Assembly: GCF_001039355.2 (NCBI RefSeq)
Contig: NW_019775969.1
Span: 350,500-383,248, forward strand
Length of the DNA stretch: 32,749 bases
Source of the DNA: Lingula anatina
Taxonomy: Eukaryota > Brachiopoda > Lingulata > Lingulida > Lingulidae
Direction of reading: 5' to 3'
Positions 10,582 through 21,869 of this stretch are shown here, piece after piece (position 1 is the first letter of the stretch; each line of letters begins with the position of its first letter). The position numbers and the translations under genes are program-made. Under the pieces are notes generated by a model, which worked only from the letters and a program-made list of their open reading frames with translations, was not told where the DNA came from and did no database searches.

Positions 10582-10588
10582 ACTATCC
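10541..10588 (-). CDS. Clock: Clock coding exon 1, probable start codon at 10581-10579
   Basis: The exon lies between a TTGCAG acceptor and a GTAATA donor. It reads (D-S-)[13 protein letters not shown] and then the first two bases of Arg14. The acidic run followed by a basic stretch just before the bHLH resembles the short N-termini of fly CLK and vertebrate CLOCK. The ATG at 10581 is the only in-frame Met in this exon, but the seven exonic bases before it have no stop, and the acceptor shows that at least one exon lies further 5' (to the right). The true start could therefore be in an upstream exon that I could not find. Confidence 0.72.
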
Positions 10589-12477
10589 CTGCAAGAACAA
10601 GAGGAAAACTTTCAGATGTCTTAACCTGACAGCGTTCAAGTTTATATCAGAGAACGGTGAATGTCAGTTTAATTGAGTGCTTCTATTAGCAACTGTTCTT
10701 AGAATGGAATATACAGTGAATTGTTCACAACACGTAATATAAAAATCTATACATAAGTGCCCAATACTTTGTTAAATCAGGTTTTGATCTCATTACCATT
10801 GCTCTTCCTATACATGTACATAATACAAAGATTATTTTTTTCTTGAAAATTTCAGCAGTTTCCTCTATAGCACTTTAAGGTGTGTAGTCTAACCAAAAAA
10901 GGTATATACAGAAATTTATGATCTATAAACTCATTTTCAAATACTAAATGTATCATTTATACTATCATAAGTGACATTAAAAAGTTGCCTTCAAATTCTC
11001 TAATTTGAGTGAATCAAAGGCTAAAAACTTGCAAAAAAGGGCTTAAAATATACTAGTACAGTCTGTATATGATAAGTCTTGTCTATGGTATGTACCTTGG
11101 TGATAAGGGAATAGTGGATTTTTGAAAAAAAAAATTTTTTGCTAGATATTGAAATTCTAACACTAATTGTGTGCCTTTACTGACAAATGTCAATGTCATT
11201 TTCTTTTCATTCATACAATATCTTTGTTTTTTCAAGAGTTAGACCATTTATTTCTTTAACTATTTAAATAAAACTCAGAGAAATCTCAATTAACAAACAA
11301 AGTTTCATTTGTCAATAGCTAAAGAAAAAATACAATACCTATCACAGCCCTATTTTCCCTGATAAAGTCCGAATGTCAGCAGTAGCTACTGATAAAATTG
11401 AAACTCTATTTGCAAGCATACAGCAAATGAAACTGTTAACATCAACAGAAAAATCTCACCATTACAATTGTCAAATGTTTTCAATATTGCAGGTGTATTT
11501 CCTAAGCAATCAAAATTTTCCTTTTTAACACTGATTAATTGCCTCCTTTACATAGAACTGCAACCGTGACAACTAAAACAAAAACATCCCAATATATGTG
11601 ATGAAATTCATGAAAAATGAACTTTGATAACACAATAATTTACCCTACAAGACTGAAATTTCCACTTCCATTCACACAAGAATTGTACTTCTTCCACGTT
11701 ATTTAAACAATGAATTATCCATAAGTTTCATTCAAATTTGGATAAGTGGCCTAAAAATGGTGTAGACCTAGACAGTCATGTTTTAAAGATATTCCCGCTT
11801 AATTAACAAAACAAGTGGTGAAGCTGCACTGATAAATCTACAGTTAAATCAGAAGCTCAGTGCCTTACCTTCAGTGCTCTTCAATTTCAAACAAGGGCAC
11901 TTACCAAGCTCTTTTTTTGTTTTGCAAAAAAGAAAGAAGCAATCAAGAAAAACACATGGCCTGCAACCAATGCATTTGCCAGTCATTTACTAAATAAAAC
12001 ATCCTCTTTAGCTTCTACACTGGAGTTTTCTCATATGAACCAGTAAATTGCGTGGTGGCATGATGGCATGTATTGTGATTGCGTTCAGAGAAGTTTTAAC
12101 AAAATGTTTATGTTCCAAGTTTGTGATATAGATACTTGATTTTAGACTGCACCCACCTCAACCCTCTCGCCAAATCTACTTATTCCTAAAACATCCTTAG
12201 CACTGCTGACCCTTAGCTTTCAAGTATAGAAGTTAAACCTACAGACCACAGTCTACAGTGTGATGATACATGTTGCAGTTGAACGTTATTACATCCCGTG
12301 TTGAAAACCAAAACATTTTAATGTAAACCTTCCTTAAAGCAGCCTTTTTCCTGAACATAATACTCAGACTTCAATGTGAGACAAGTTATGCAGCTCTTTG
12401 TATATAAGGTTCATTCCCTTTGAGAAAGATTTGTCACGACTAAGAGAGAAAAACATTTTAGCATGTAATCATTTTCA

Positions 12478-12479
<2 letters not shown>

Positions 12480-12539
<60 letters not shown>
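12480..12539. repeat. (TA)30 microsatellite
   Basis: Thirty uninterrupted TA units in copy 1. The matching site in copy 2 (about 18728-18750) is a short imperfect stretch, so the expansion is specific to copy 1. Confidence 0.97.
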
Positions 12540-12542
<3 letters not shown>

Positions 12543-12639
12543 ACTACTGAAAACCTCACTTAAAAGAATCTTAGAACGAAAAAGGTTAACATCCTGTGCT
12601 ATTATAGGCATTGTACCAGAGCCGCAGTTATTATTATGT

Positions 12640-13010
12640 GGACATTTAAGCCGAGGCGACCTTGTAAGCAATTAAATCTGCACGTGCGTGCAGATGGTAT
12701 TGTGCTCGCTCTGCAGGAGCTCAGTGGGAGCTGGGGTTCGCTCCCATGTGATTAACTCTCGTTATGCAACCTGTCTTTCTTGTCTGTCTGCTGAAACTGG
12801 TCACAGTGGTTTGAAGGAATACCCTGAAGTTACAAGCTATTCATAAGTGGCTATTTTTGTTGTTACAGAAGAGCAATTAACTGTCTTGATTGCTGTCAGG
12901 GGGATTTAATTGGCAGGGACTGCATGGTTAGGTGGCAGTGCCTGAATAGTTATGCAAACAATTACCAGCCACGTAATTATCCATGCGATTTCATTACAGA
13001 GTCACAGTAC
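12640..13010. promoter_or_regulatory. candidate cis-regulatory block in copy 1
   Basis: This stretch is less AT-rich than its surroundings and dense in sites: CACGTG at 12681-12686 inside a near-palindrome, CATGTG at 12745, an octamer-like TTATGCAAA near 12950 and several TAATTA/TTAATTG homeodomain-type words. It has no open frame of note. Its counterpart in copy 2 is roughly 18855-19220. Assignment rests on composition only; no conservation or expression evidence is available here. Confidence 0.25.
12681..12686. promoter_or_regulatory. canonical E-box CACGTG (copy 1 only)
   Basis: It lies inside a 20-base imperfect palindrome at 12676-12695. The matching site in copy 2 (18893-18912) reads CACGCG and is a perfect palindrome. 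CLOCK dimers bind CACGTG, so autoregulation is conceivable but unproven. Confidence 0.35.
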
Positions 13011-14457
13011 AGAGAATAACCATGAATTTAACCAGGGACATATCTGTGAATATCTAGTGAAAAATCAATCTGTGGCCCTGGTAGGGGGCATAGGCATTGC
13101 ATCATTAGATTGAACTTTGAAAGCTGACTAGATCAGGCTTCTTAAGGAATATAATCCTAAGACCAATTATTAAGATAGCAAGCAATTCCAACACCAGTAA
13201 ATGAAGAAAAGAGAAACCTCTGATGTGCCCTGGCCTTGGGGAAATGTAATGTACTGCAACACTTAACTGCTTGTCCTCAGAGTCATAGCATACAACACAC
13301 ACCACAGGTGAAAAATGCCTTTACTTCAAATATTTCTTTGAAAAATAGTTCAGTACTGTTTACTGATATTGCATTAAATATAGTGCATTGCATTTAATAG
13401 AACAACATACCACTGCAGGCTTTTTTTAAGTCAGTACACAAGTCCTCATCTCAAAACTCCATGCAAAACTTGCCAGTACACTGCATTTTTTTAAATGATG
13501 ACCTTTCTTGAAACAGACTATCAAGGCGTTAAAGACAAATCCTTCAAAGACAAATCCTTTACATTAAAAACCATGGACATTAATGCTATAATCATAGGAA
13601 CAAACTGAGTGATACATCAGACCTTGTAAAATGGATAACCACATTCAAAGTCCCTGGAATTTAATCCAATGCATAACCCAATCCACACCAGGGATACCCT
13701 GGCTGCAAATTCTTTATATAATAATAACCAGAATGGATGTGAAATGAAGGATGCTAGATAAAAAAAAAATGGACAGACAGTTGCTTAAAGTAAGGGTTAA
13801 CACTACTGACAAAAGAGACTGAACGTAATATGAAATGTGGTCAAAGACTAATTGATTGCCATTTCTAAGAAATCAAAGGTGATTGTTGTCTTGGACTATG
13901 ACTTCTGTAACAAGCAAAACATGGATGTCTCATAATGTCATACATATCCAGTTCTTTTTTCAAATAAAAGACAATATATCCAGTAGAAGCATTACCAGGA
14001 ATTTCAAAGAATCTTTAAGGCCAAATATGGAGAGACTAAATATTACTAGTAGATGCATAAAGCTCTTTTAATACCACCTGTTTCAAAAACCAATGGACTT
14101 TTCATCTATCTGAAACATAAATCATTTATTTTTTAGTAGTTACATTAATCATCATAAAATTATCCAGGGTGTAAACTTACAGTCTAGTGTTTAAATCCTA
14201 GCCAGACTGTGTCAACCACATTATTTTTTTTTTATCCTGCAAGACTTGCACATCATGTGAGATTAATTTTTATATCAATCACATGACAATTTATAGTATG
14301 TAACATATTTATTATCCAGAGAGACAAAATTTCATCAAGAATCCTAATGAATATTTCAGACTAATAACAAGTTACTTACAGAAATTTGATTACTCTTGGA
14401 CTATTCATCAAAAATTTAGGCTGAAATGAGTCAGCAAAGCTGTCTAATATACATATT

Positions 14458-14480
14458 CACACACACACACACACACACAC
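14458..14480. repeat. (CA)n microsatellite, copy 1
   Basis: 23-base CA run; the copy 2 equivalent at 20672-20690 is 19 bases, a length difference of two units. Confidence 0.95.
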
Positions 14481-15250
14481 TAAACAGATAAAAATGAAGT
14501 AATATCCAGGGATCCATTAAAAAATATACAGGCACTATCTAATGTAAACTGATCCAATTATGATTTCTACATTGTTGTTAAAAAGGATATTGTAAAGTAT
14601 TCCATAAAAATATCTTTCTCTTTATAACCACCATTTTATCCCGGAATCAATGTAGACCACAGTTGTCTTTTTTAAAGGCATGCAAAGCATGTGAGACATC
14701 TATATTTTCAGGAAAAATTTATTAATTTACCTGGAAATTTCAGCAATTTTCACTTCATTTTCAAGGTGTACCCTATCCAAATTTATTTAAAAAAGGTACA
14801 ATCTATAAATTTTTTTGTGTAATTTTCTGATATTTTACTGTCACAAGTAAAATATAGTAGTCTCTTTGTTTCAAGGTCTGGCAATTTTTCCATGCAGACC
14901 TTGCACAAATTTTGTTTTGAGTATAGGTGCTATATAATACCTTAAAGAATGTGAAGGTAATGATTTCTGTTCATGCAAAAAAAAAAAAAAAAACATCATA
15001 TAATCAGGTGTTTCGCTGATCCAAACATCAAGAATTAATAGTAATTCATCAATCCAGTTACGATGTTAAACTGTGCCATATAATTTGGGTTCTATTATAA
15101 TTCAATATGGTCTCATTCAAAAGAGAGCTGATTAGCTGAAAGACATATACAAATTAGGGATCAGGAAGGGCAATATTGATGACCCCTTGCAAATAGAACT
15201 TGATTAATATGGATGTCGAAAAAAATTAATATATTCCATTAATAACTTAA

Positions 15251-16025
15251 CAGGGGCGTAACCAGACCTTAAAAAATTGTACGCACAGATTTTTAAATTC
15301 CCAGCAAAATGTAGACTAACGCAAGAGATGAAGGACAGCGTAATTACAGCATATCAGGGCCGTAGCCTGAGCAAAATTCCAGGGGGGGGCAGTAAGTGGA
15401 CACGAGGGGGGAGGGTGTTGGAGGGGGTTTCCCCCTCCCACGATGTGGAAAATTTTTTAAAACTGTATGTATAATACTGCATTCTGGTGCATTTTAACTA
15501 TTATTTATTGCTCAATCAGAAGTCAGAAATTTTGGGTTCATTTTGCCATAAGTACAGTCATTTTTTCAACACAACACGCCAATTGGACTTCATTTCCTAA
15601 GGGAGGGTGAGCATTTTGGCATGAACTGAGTTGGCTAGCAACAGTACACCTTTGTAAAGATATTGTNGCCAGTGAGAATGCCCTTGATATTCTGAAGAAA
15701 GATTGTACAGAAGAGTTGAGGGCCTCTGAAACCTCCAATTAAGAGGTAAAGGATGTTCCAGTAAGATGGACGATTAAGATTGGACTTGTCAAGGTTACAG
15801 GCATTGTTAACCTCAGTTTGCAAGACGGGGAGGGGGGGGGGGGTCAGAACAATTGTGCCTATACAATGGATACAGAGGATTTGTACATACAGGTGACTTT
15901 AATAAGCAGAGGATTTTCTTTTATATTCCGTGAAAAATACACTAAATTTATATAAAATGATATCATGGTTGGCCAAAAAAATTGTACGCACAGTGCATCC
16001 GTGCGTATGCCTAGTTACGCCCATG
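15251..16025. mobile_element. non-autonomous DNA transposon insertion, 775 bp, in copy 1 only
   Basis: Ends CAGGGGCGTAAC (left) and, inverted, CATGGGCGTAAC (right). Subterminal TTGTACGCACAG also occurs at both ends: inverted in the TIR sense at the left, and in direct orientation near 15982. CTTAA flanks both sides (15246-15250 and 16026-16030), so the target duplication is TTAA or CTTAA. Copy 2 has the unoccupied site, reading CTTAT. The inside contains a second end-like sequence, CAGGGCCGTAGCCTG, near 15355 followed by G-rich repeats, so elements may be nested. A plus-strand frame at about 15640-15740 could be a coding relic; it is too short to classify. One N (15667) lies inside. Confidence 0.9.
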
Positions 16026-16425
16026 CTTAAGACTGATCACTTAGGCATTATATATGAAAGCCAGGATTGAAATAATTTCTTAAGATCTGAATTGGCTTCT
16101 AGTACATGTTTGTTTTATTATATTTTTATTATAAAATGGTATAGTGATAGGATGGCATGAAATTAAGTTAAGAGATAGTACAACACTTTATTTAAAAATT
16201 AATTTTTTTTAAATATCACTCTCTACCTTTTGTCAATTAATTTTATAGTACATGTATATGCAAATAAAGCTTATCAATTATCAATCTTATTTTTTTCATC
16301 ATAAAAACCCACATCTGTGCAGTTGTAATTTCCTTTTTACTGACAGAATACCTTCCTGTTTCCCTCGCCAAGCCAAATATTGGAAACTGAAGCCTTTAAC
16401 TTATCTCTAATCTGATCACTGTTCC

Positions 16426-16431
16426 CACGTG
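16426..16431. promoter_or_regulatory. canonical E-box CACGTG, copy 1 (shared with copy 2 at 21864-21869)
   Basis: TTCCCACGTGGGGATT is identical in both copies. It is the only CACGTG kept in both. Function unknown. Confidence 0.35.
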
Positions 16432-16506
16432 GGGATTAATTGCCTTACTTTGGTTGCATTTAAGGTGATAACATTGCCCTTCAAGCTCTGATTTCACACA
16501 TAATGA

Positions 16507-16530
16507 TTTCACACATAAAAAAGNAAAGCA
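16507..16530. other. junction linker after copy 1, contains an N
   Basis: TTTCACACATAAAAAAG, N, AAAGCA. The first ten bases repeat the end of copy 1 (TGATTTCACACATAA occurs twice in a row), a small tandem duplication at the breakpoint. The N is at 16524. Confidence 0.7.
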
Positions 16531-16859
16531 ATAATAACTCTTCGTTTGGGCCAAAAAATGAATTTTCCTGGAGTAAACAACAATTTTCCCATACTTTCCA
16601 ATGGTTAATGAATCCATTTTTACATTCAAAGTTAGTCCCTGGTTTTTTTCTAAAAAGTTTGTTTTTTTGTTAAAATCTCTTAAGAGATTTTAACATTGTA
16701 TAGCCATCAATGGAGGTCACGTGGTCTAAAGACAAGCTCAGATATCAGAATAATAGCTATAACTGCTGTTTTTGTGGTAAAACAGAATATATTATATTTC
16801 TATGAGTTATTCACAAGGTTTTTATTGTGAAATATAGATCTCATACGAAGAGTTATTAT
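16531..16859. mobile_element. 329-bp inverted-repeat (MITE-like) element at the duplication junction
   Basis: 18-bp terminal repeats with one mismatch: ATAATAACTCTTCGTTTG at the left, and its inverse with A for the third-last T at 16842-16859. The centre has a perfect 24-bp palindrome (16670-16693, TTAAAATCTCTT and its reverse complement). CACGTG occurs at 16718-16723. No coding frame, and no clear target duplication. It fills nearly the whole gap between the two duplicated segments. Confidence 0.75.
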
Positions 16860-18961
16860 CCCTTTAACCTGACAGCGTTCAAGTTTATATCAGAGAACGG
16901 TGAATGTCAGTTTAATTGAGTGCTTCTATTAGCAACTGTTCTTAGAACGGAATATACAGTGAATTGTTCACAACACGTAATATAAAAATCTATACATAAG
17001 TGCCCAATAATTCATTAAATCAGATTTTGATCTCATTACCAGTACTCTTCCTTTACATGTACATAATACAAAGATGATTTTTTTTTCTTGAAAATTTCAG
17101 CAGTTTCCTCTATAGCACCTTAAGGTGTTTAGTCTAACCAAAAAAGGTATATACAGAAATTTATGATCTATAAACTCATTTTCAAGTACTAAATGTATCA
17201 TTTATACTATCATAAGTGACATTTAAAAGTTGCCTTCAAATTCTCTATTTTCAGTGAATCAAAGGCTAAAAACTTGCAAAAAAGGGCTTATAATATACTA
17301 GTACAGTCTGTATATGATAAGTCTTGTCTATGGTATGTACCTTGGTGATAAGGGAATAGTGGATTTTTGAAAAAAAAACTTTTTTGCTAGATATTGAAAT
17401 TCTAACACTAATTGTGTGCCTTTACTGACAAATGTCAATGTTATTTTCTTTTCATTCATACAATATCTTTGTTTTTTCAAGAGTTAGACCATTTATTTCT
17501 TTAACTATTTAAATAAAACTCAGAGAAATCTCAATTAACAAACAAAGTTTCATTTGTCAATAGCTAAAGAAAAAATACAATACCTATCACAGCCCTATTT
17601 TCCCTGATAAAGTCCGAATGTCAGCAGTAGCTACTGATAAAATTGAAACTCTTTTTGCAAGCATACAGCAAATGAAACTGTTAACATCAACAGAAAAATC
17701 TCACCATTACAATTGTCAAATGTTTTCAATATTGCAGGTGTATTTCCTAAGCAATCAAAATTTTCCTTTTTAACACTGATTAATTGCCTCCTTTACATAG
17801 AACTGCAACCGTGACAACTAAAACAAAAACATCCCAATATATGTGATGAAATTCATGAAAAATGAACTTTGATAACACAATAATTTACCCTACAAGACTG
17901 AAATTTCCACTGCCATTCACACAAGAATTGCACTTCTTCCACATTATTTAAACAATGAATTATCCATAAGTTTCATTCAAATTTGGATAAGTGGCCTAAA
18001 AATGGTGTAGACCTACACAGTCATGTTTTAAAGATATTCCCGCTTAATGAACAAAACAAGTGGTGAAGCTGCACTGATAAATCTACAGTTAAATCAGAAC
18101 CTCAGTGCCTTACCTTCAGTGCTCTTCAATTTCAAACAAGGGCACTTACCAAGCTCTTTTTTTGTTTTGCAAAAAAAAAAAAAAGAAGCAATCAAGAAAA
18201 ACACATGGCCTGCAACCAATGCATTTGCCAGTCATTTACTAAATAAAACATCCTCTTTAGCTTCTACACTGGAGTTTTTTCATATGAACCAGTAAATTGC
18301 GTGGTGGCATGATGGCATGTATTGTGATTGCGTTCAGAGCAGTTTTAACAAAATGTTTATGTTCCAAGTTTGTGATATAGATACTTGATTTTAGACTGCA
18401 CCCACCTCAACCCTCTCGCCAAATCTACTTATTCCTAAAACATCCTTAGCACTCCTGACCCTTAGCTTTCAACTATAGAAGTTAAGCCTACAGACCACAG
18501 TCTACAGTGTGGTGATACATGTTGCAGTTGAACGTAATTACATCCTGTGTTGAAAACCAAAACATTTTAATGTAAACCTTCCTTAAAGCAGCCTTTTTCC
18601 TGAACATAATACTCAGACTTCAATGTGAGACGAGGTATGCAGCTCTTTGTATATAAGGTTCACTCCCTTTGAGAAAGTTTGTCACGACTAAGAGAGAAAA
18701 ACATTTCAGCATGTAATCATTTTCACTTTTATATATACATATATGTGTAAACACTACTGAAAACCTCACTTAAAAGAATCTTAGAACGAAAAAGGCTAAC
18801 ATCCTGTGCTATTATAGGCATTGTACCCTCTACCAGAGCCGCAGTTATTATTATATGGACATTTAAGCCGAGGCGACCTTGTAAGCAATTAAATCTGCAC
18901 GCGCGTGCAGATGGTATTGTGCTCGCTCTGCAGGAGCTCAGTGGGAGCTGGGGTTTGCTCC

Positions 18962-18967
18962 CACGTG
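18962..18967. promoter_or_regulatory. canonical E-box CACGTG (copy 2 only)
   Basis: The equivalent site in copy 1 (12745-12750) is CATGTG, one transition away. Confidence 0.35.
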
Positions 18968-20671
18968 ATTAACTCTCGTTATGCAACCTGTCTTTCTTGT
19001 CTGTCTGCTGAAACTAGTCACGGGTGGTTTGAAGGAATACCCTGAAGTTACAAGCTATTCATAAGGGGCTATTTTTGTTGTTACAGAAGAGCAATTAACT
19101 GTCTTGATTGCTGTCAGGGGTACTTGGCAGGGACTGCATGGTTAGGTGGCAGTGCCTGAATAGTTATGCAAACAATTACCAGCCACGTAATCATCCATGC
19201 GATTTCATTACAGAATCACAGTACAGAGAATAACCATGAATTTAACCAGGGACATATCTGTGAATATCTAGTGAAAAATCAATCTGTGGCCCTGGTAGGG
19301 GGCATAGGCATTGCATCATTAGATTGAACTTTGAAAGCTGACTAGATCAGGCTTCTTAAGGAATATAATCCTGAGACCAATTATTAAGATAGCAAGCAAT
19401 TCCAACACCAGTAAATGAAGAAAAGAGAAACCTCTGATGTGCCCTGGCCTTGGGGAAATGTAATGTACTGCAATACTTAACTGCTTGTCCTCAGAGTCAT
19501 AGCATACAACACACACCACAGGTGAAAAAATGCCTTTACTTCAAATATTTCTTTGAAAAAAAGTTCAGTACTGTTTACTGATATTGCATTAAATATAGTG
19601 CATTGCATTTAATAGAACAACATACCACTGCAGGCTTTTTTTAAGTCAGTACACAAGTCCTCATCTCAAAACTCCATGCAAAACTTGCCAGTACACTGCA
19701 TTTTTTTAAATGATGACCTTTCTTGAAACAGACTATCAAGGCGTTAAAGACAAATCCTTCAAAGACAAATCCTTTACATTAAAAACCATGGACATTAATG
19801 CTATAATCATAGGAACAAACTGAGTGATACATCAGACCTTGTAAAATGGATAACCACATTCAAAGTCCCTGGAATTTAATCCAATGCATAACCCAATCCA
19901 CACCAGGGATACCCTGGCTGCAAATTCTTTATATAATAATAACCAGAATGGATGTGAAATGAAGGATGCTAGATAAAAAAAAAATGGACAGACAGTTGCT
20001 TAAAGTAAGGGTTAACACTACTGACAAAAGAGACTGAATGTAATATGAAATGTGGTCAAAGACTAATTGATTGCCATTTCTAAGAAATCAAAGGGGATTG
20101 TTGTCTTGGACTATGACTTCTGTAACAAGCAAAACATGGATGTCTCATAATGTCATACATATCCAGTTCTTTTTTCACATAAAAGACAATATATCCAGTA
20201 GAAGCATTACCAGGAATTTCAAAGAATCTTTAAGGCAAAAAATGTAGAGACTAAATATTACTAGTAGATGCATAAAGCTCTTTTAATACCACCTGTTTCA
20301 AAAACCAATGGACTTTTCATCTATCTGAAACATAAATCATTTATTTTTTAGTAGTTACATTAATCATCATAAAATTATCCAGGGTGTAAACTTACAGTCT
20401 AGTGTTTAAATCCTAGCCAGACTGTGTCAACCACATTATTTTTTTTTATCCTGCAAGACTTGCACATCATGTGAGATTAATTTTTATATCAATCACATGA
20501 CAATTTATAGTATGTAACATATTTATTATCCAGAGAGACAAAATTTCATCAAGAATCCTAATGAATATTTCAGACTAATAACAAGTTACTTACAGAAATT
20601 TGATTACTCTTGGACTATTCATCAAAAATTTAGGCTGAAATGAGTCAGCAAAGCTGTCTAATATACATATT

Positions 20672-20690
20672 CACACACACACACACACAC
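20672..20690. repeat. (CA)n microsatellite, copy 2
   Basis: Shorter counterpart of the run at 14458-14480. Confidence 0.95.
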
Positions 20691-21863
20691 TAAACAGATA
20701 AAAATGAAGTAATATCCAGGGATCCATTTAAAAATATACAGGCACTATCTAATGTAAACTAATCCAATTATGATTTCTACATTGCTGTTAAAAAGGATAT
20801 TGTAAAGTATTCCATAAAAATATCTTTCTCTTTATAACCACCATTTTATCCCGGAATCAATGTAGACCACAGCTGTCTTTTTTAAAGGCATGCAAAGCAT
20901 GTGAGACATCTATATTTTCAGGAAAAATTTATTAATTTTCCTGGAAATTTCAGCAATTTTCACTTCATTTTCAAGGTGTACCCTATCCAAATTTATTTAA
21001 AAAAGGTACAATCTATAAATTTTTTTGATATTTTTTCTGATATTTTACTGTCACAAGTAAAATATAGTAGTCTCTTTGTTTCAAGGTCTGGCAATTTTTC
21101 CATGCAATTTAATTAGCACAAATTTTGTTTTGAGTATAGGTGCTATATAATACCTTTAAGAAGGTGAAGGTAATGATATCTGTTCATGCAAAAAAAAAAA
21201 AAAAAACATCATATAATCAGGTGTTTCGCTGATCCAAACATCAAGAATTAATAGTAATTCATCAATCCAGTTACGATGTTAAACTGTGCCATATAATTTG
21301 GGTTCTATTATAATTCAATATGGTCTCATTCAAAAGAGAGCTGATTAGCTGAAAAATTACACATATACAAATTAGGGATCAGGAAGGGCAATATTGATGA
21401 CCCCTTGCAAATAGAACTTGATTAATATGGATGTCGAAAAAAATTAATATATTCCATTAATAACTTATGACTGATCACTCAGGCATTATATATGAAAGCC
21501 AGGATTGAAATAATTTCTTAAGATCTGAATTGGCTACTAGTACATGTTTGTTTTATTATATTTTTATTATAAAATGGTATAGTGATAGGATGGCATGAAA
21601 TTAAGTTAAGAGATAGTACAACACTTTATTTAAAAATTAATTTTTTTTAAATATCACTCTCTACCTTTTGTCAATTAATTTTATAGTATATGTATATGCA
21701 AATAAAGCTTATCAATTATCAATCTTATTTTTTTCATCATAAAAACCCACATCTGTGCAGTTGTAATTTCCTTTTTACTGACAGAATACCTTCCTGTTTC
21801 CCTCGCCAAGCCAAATATTGGAAACTGAAGCCTTTAACTTATCTCTAATCTGATCACTGTTCC

Positions 21864-21869
21864 CACGTG
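21864..21869. promoter_or_regulatory. canonical E-box CACGTG, copy 2
   Basis: Counterpart of 16426-16431 in copy 1 with the same flanks, 75 bp before the end of copy 2. Confidence 0.35.

Larger units (their letters stand above)
10621..16506. repeat. large direct duplication, copy 1
   Basis: This copy begins TTAACCTGACAGCG and ends at CACACATAATGA. It matches 16864-21944 collinearly with scattered substitutions and small indels. The left end lies 32 bp upstream (on the gene strand) of Clock exon 1, just outside its acceptor. Copy 1 alone carries the 775-bp insertion at 15251-16025 and the long TA microsatellite. No open frame in it is convincing: a 66-codon frame (13105-13305) persists in copy 2, but so few differences separate the copies that this proves nothing. 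Confidence 0.95.

Noticed and set aside
12411-12671. 86-codon frame containing an Ile-Tyr run
   Set aside because: Produced by the (TA)30 microsatellite.
13105-13305. 66-codon minus-strand frame preserved in both duplicated copies (also 19319-19519), with a hydrophobic stretch
   Set aside because: Only one silent and one Val-to-Ile change separate the copies, which is expected for a recent duplication. There is no family resemblance, and no promoter or splice evidence.
15538-15823. Overlapping minus-strand frames inside the 15251-16025 insertion
   Set aside because: Short, on the opposite strand to the possible coding relic, interrupted by an N; not recognisable as transposase.
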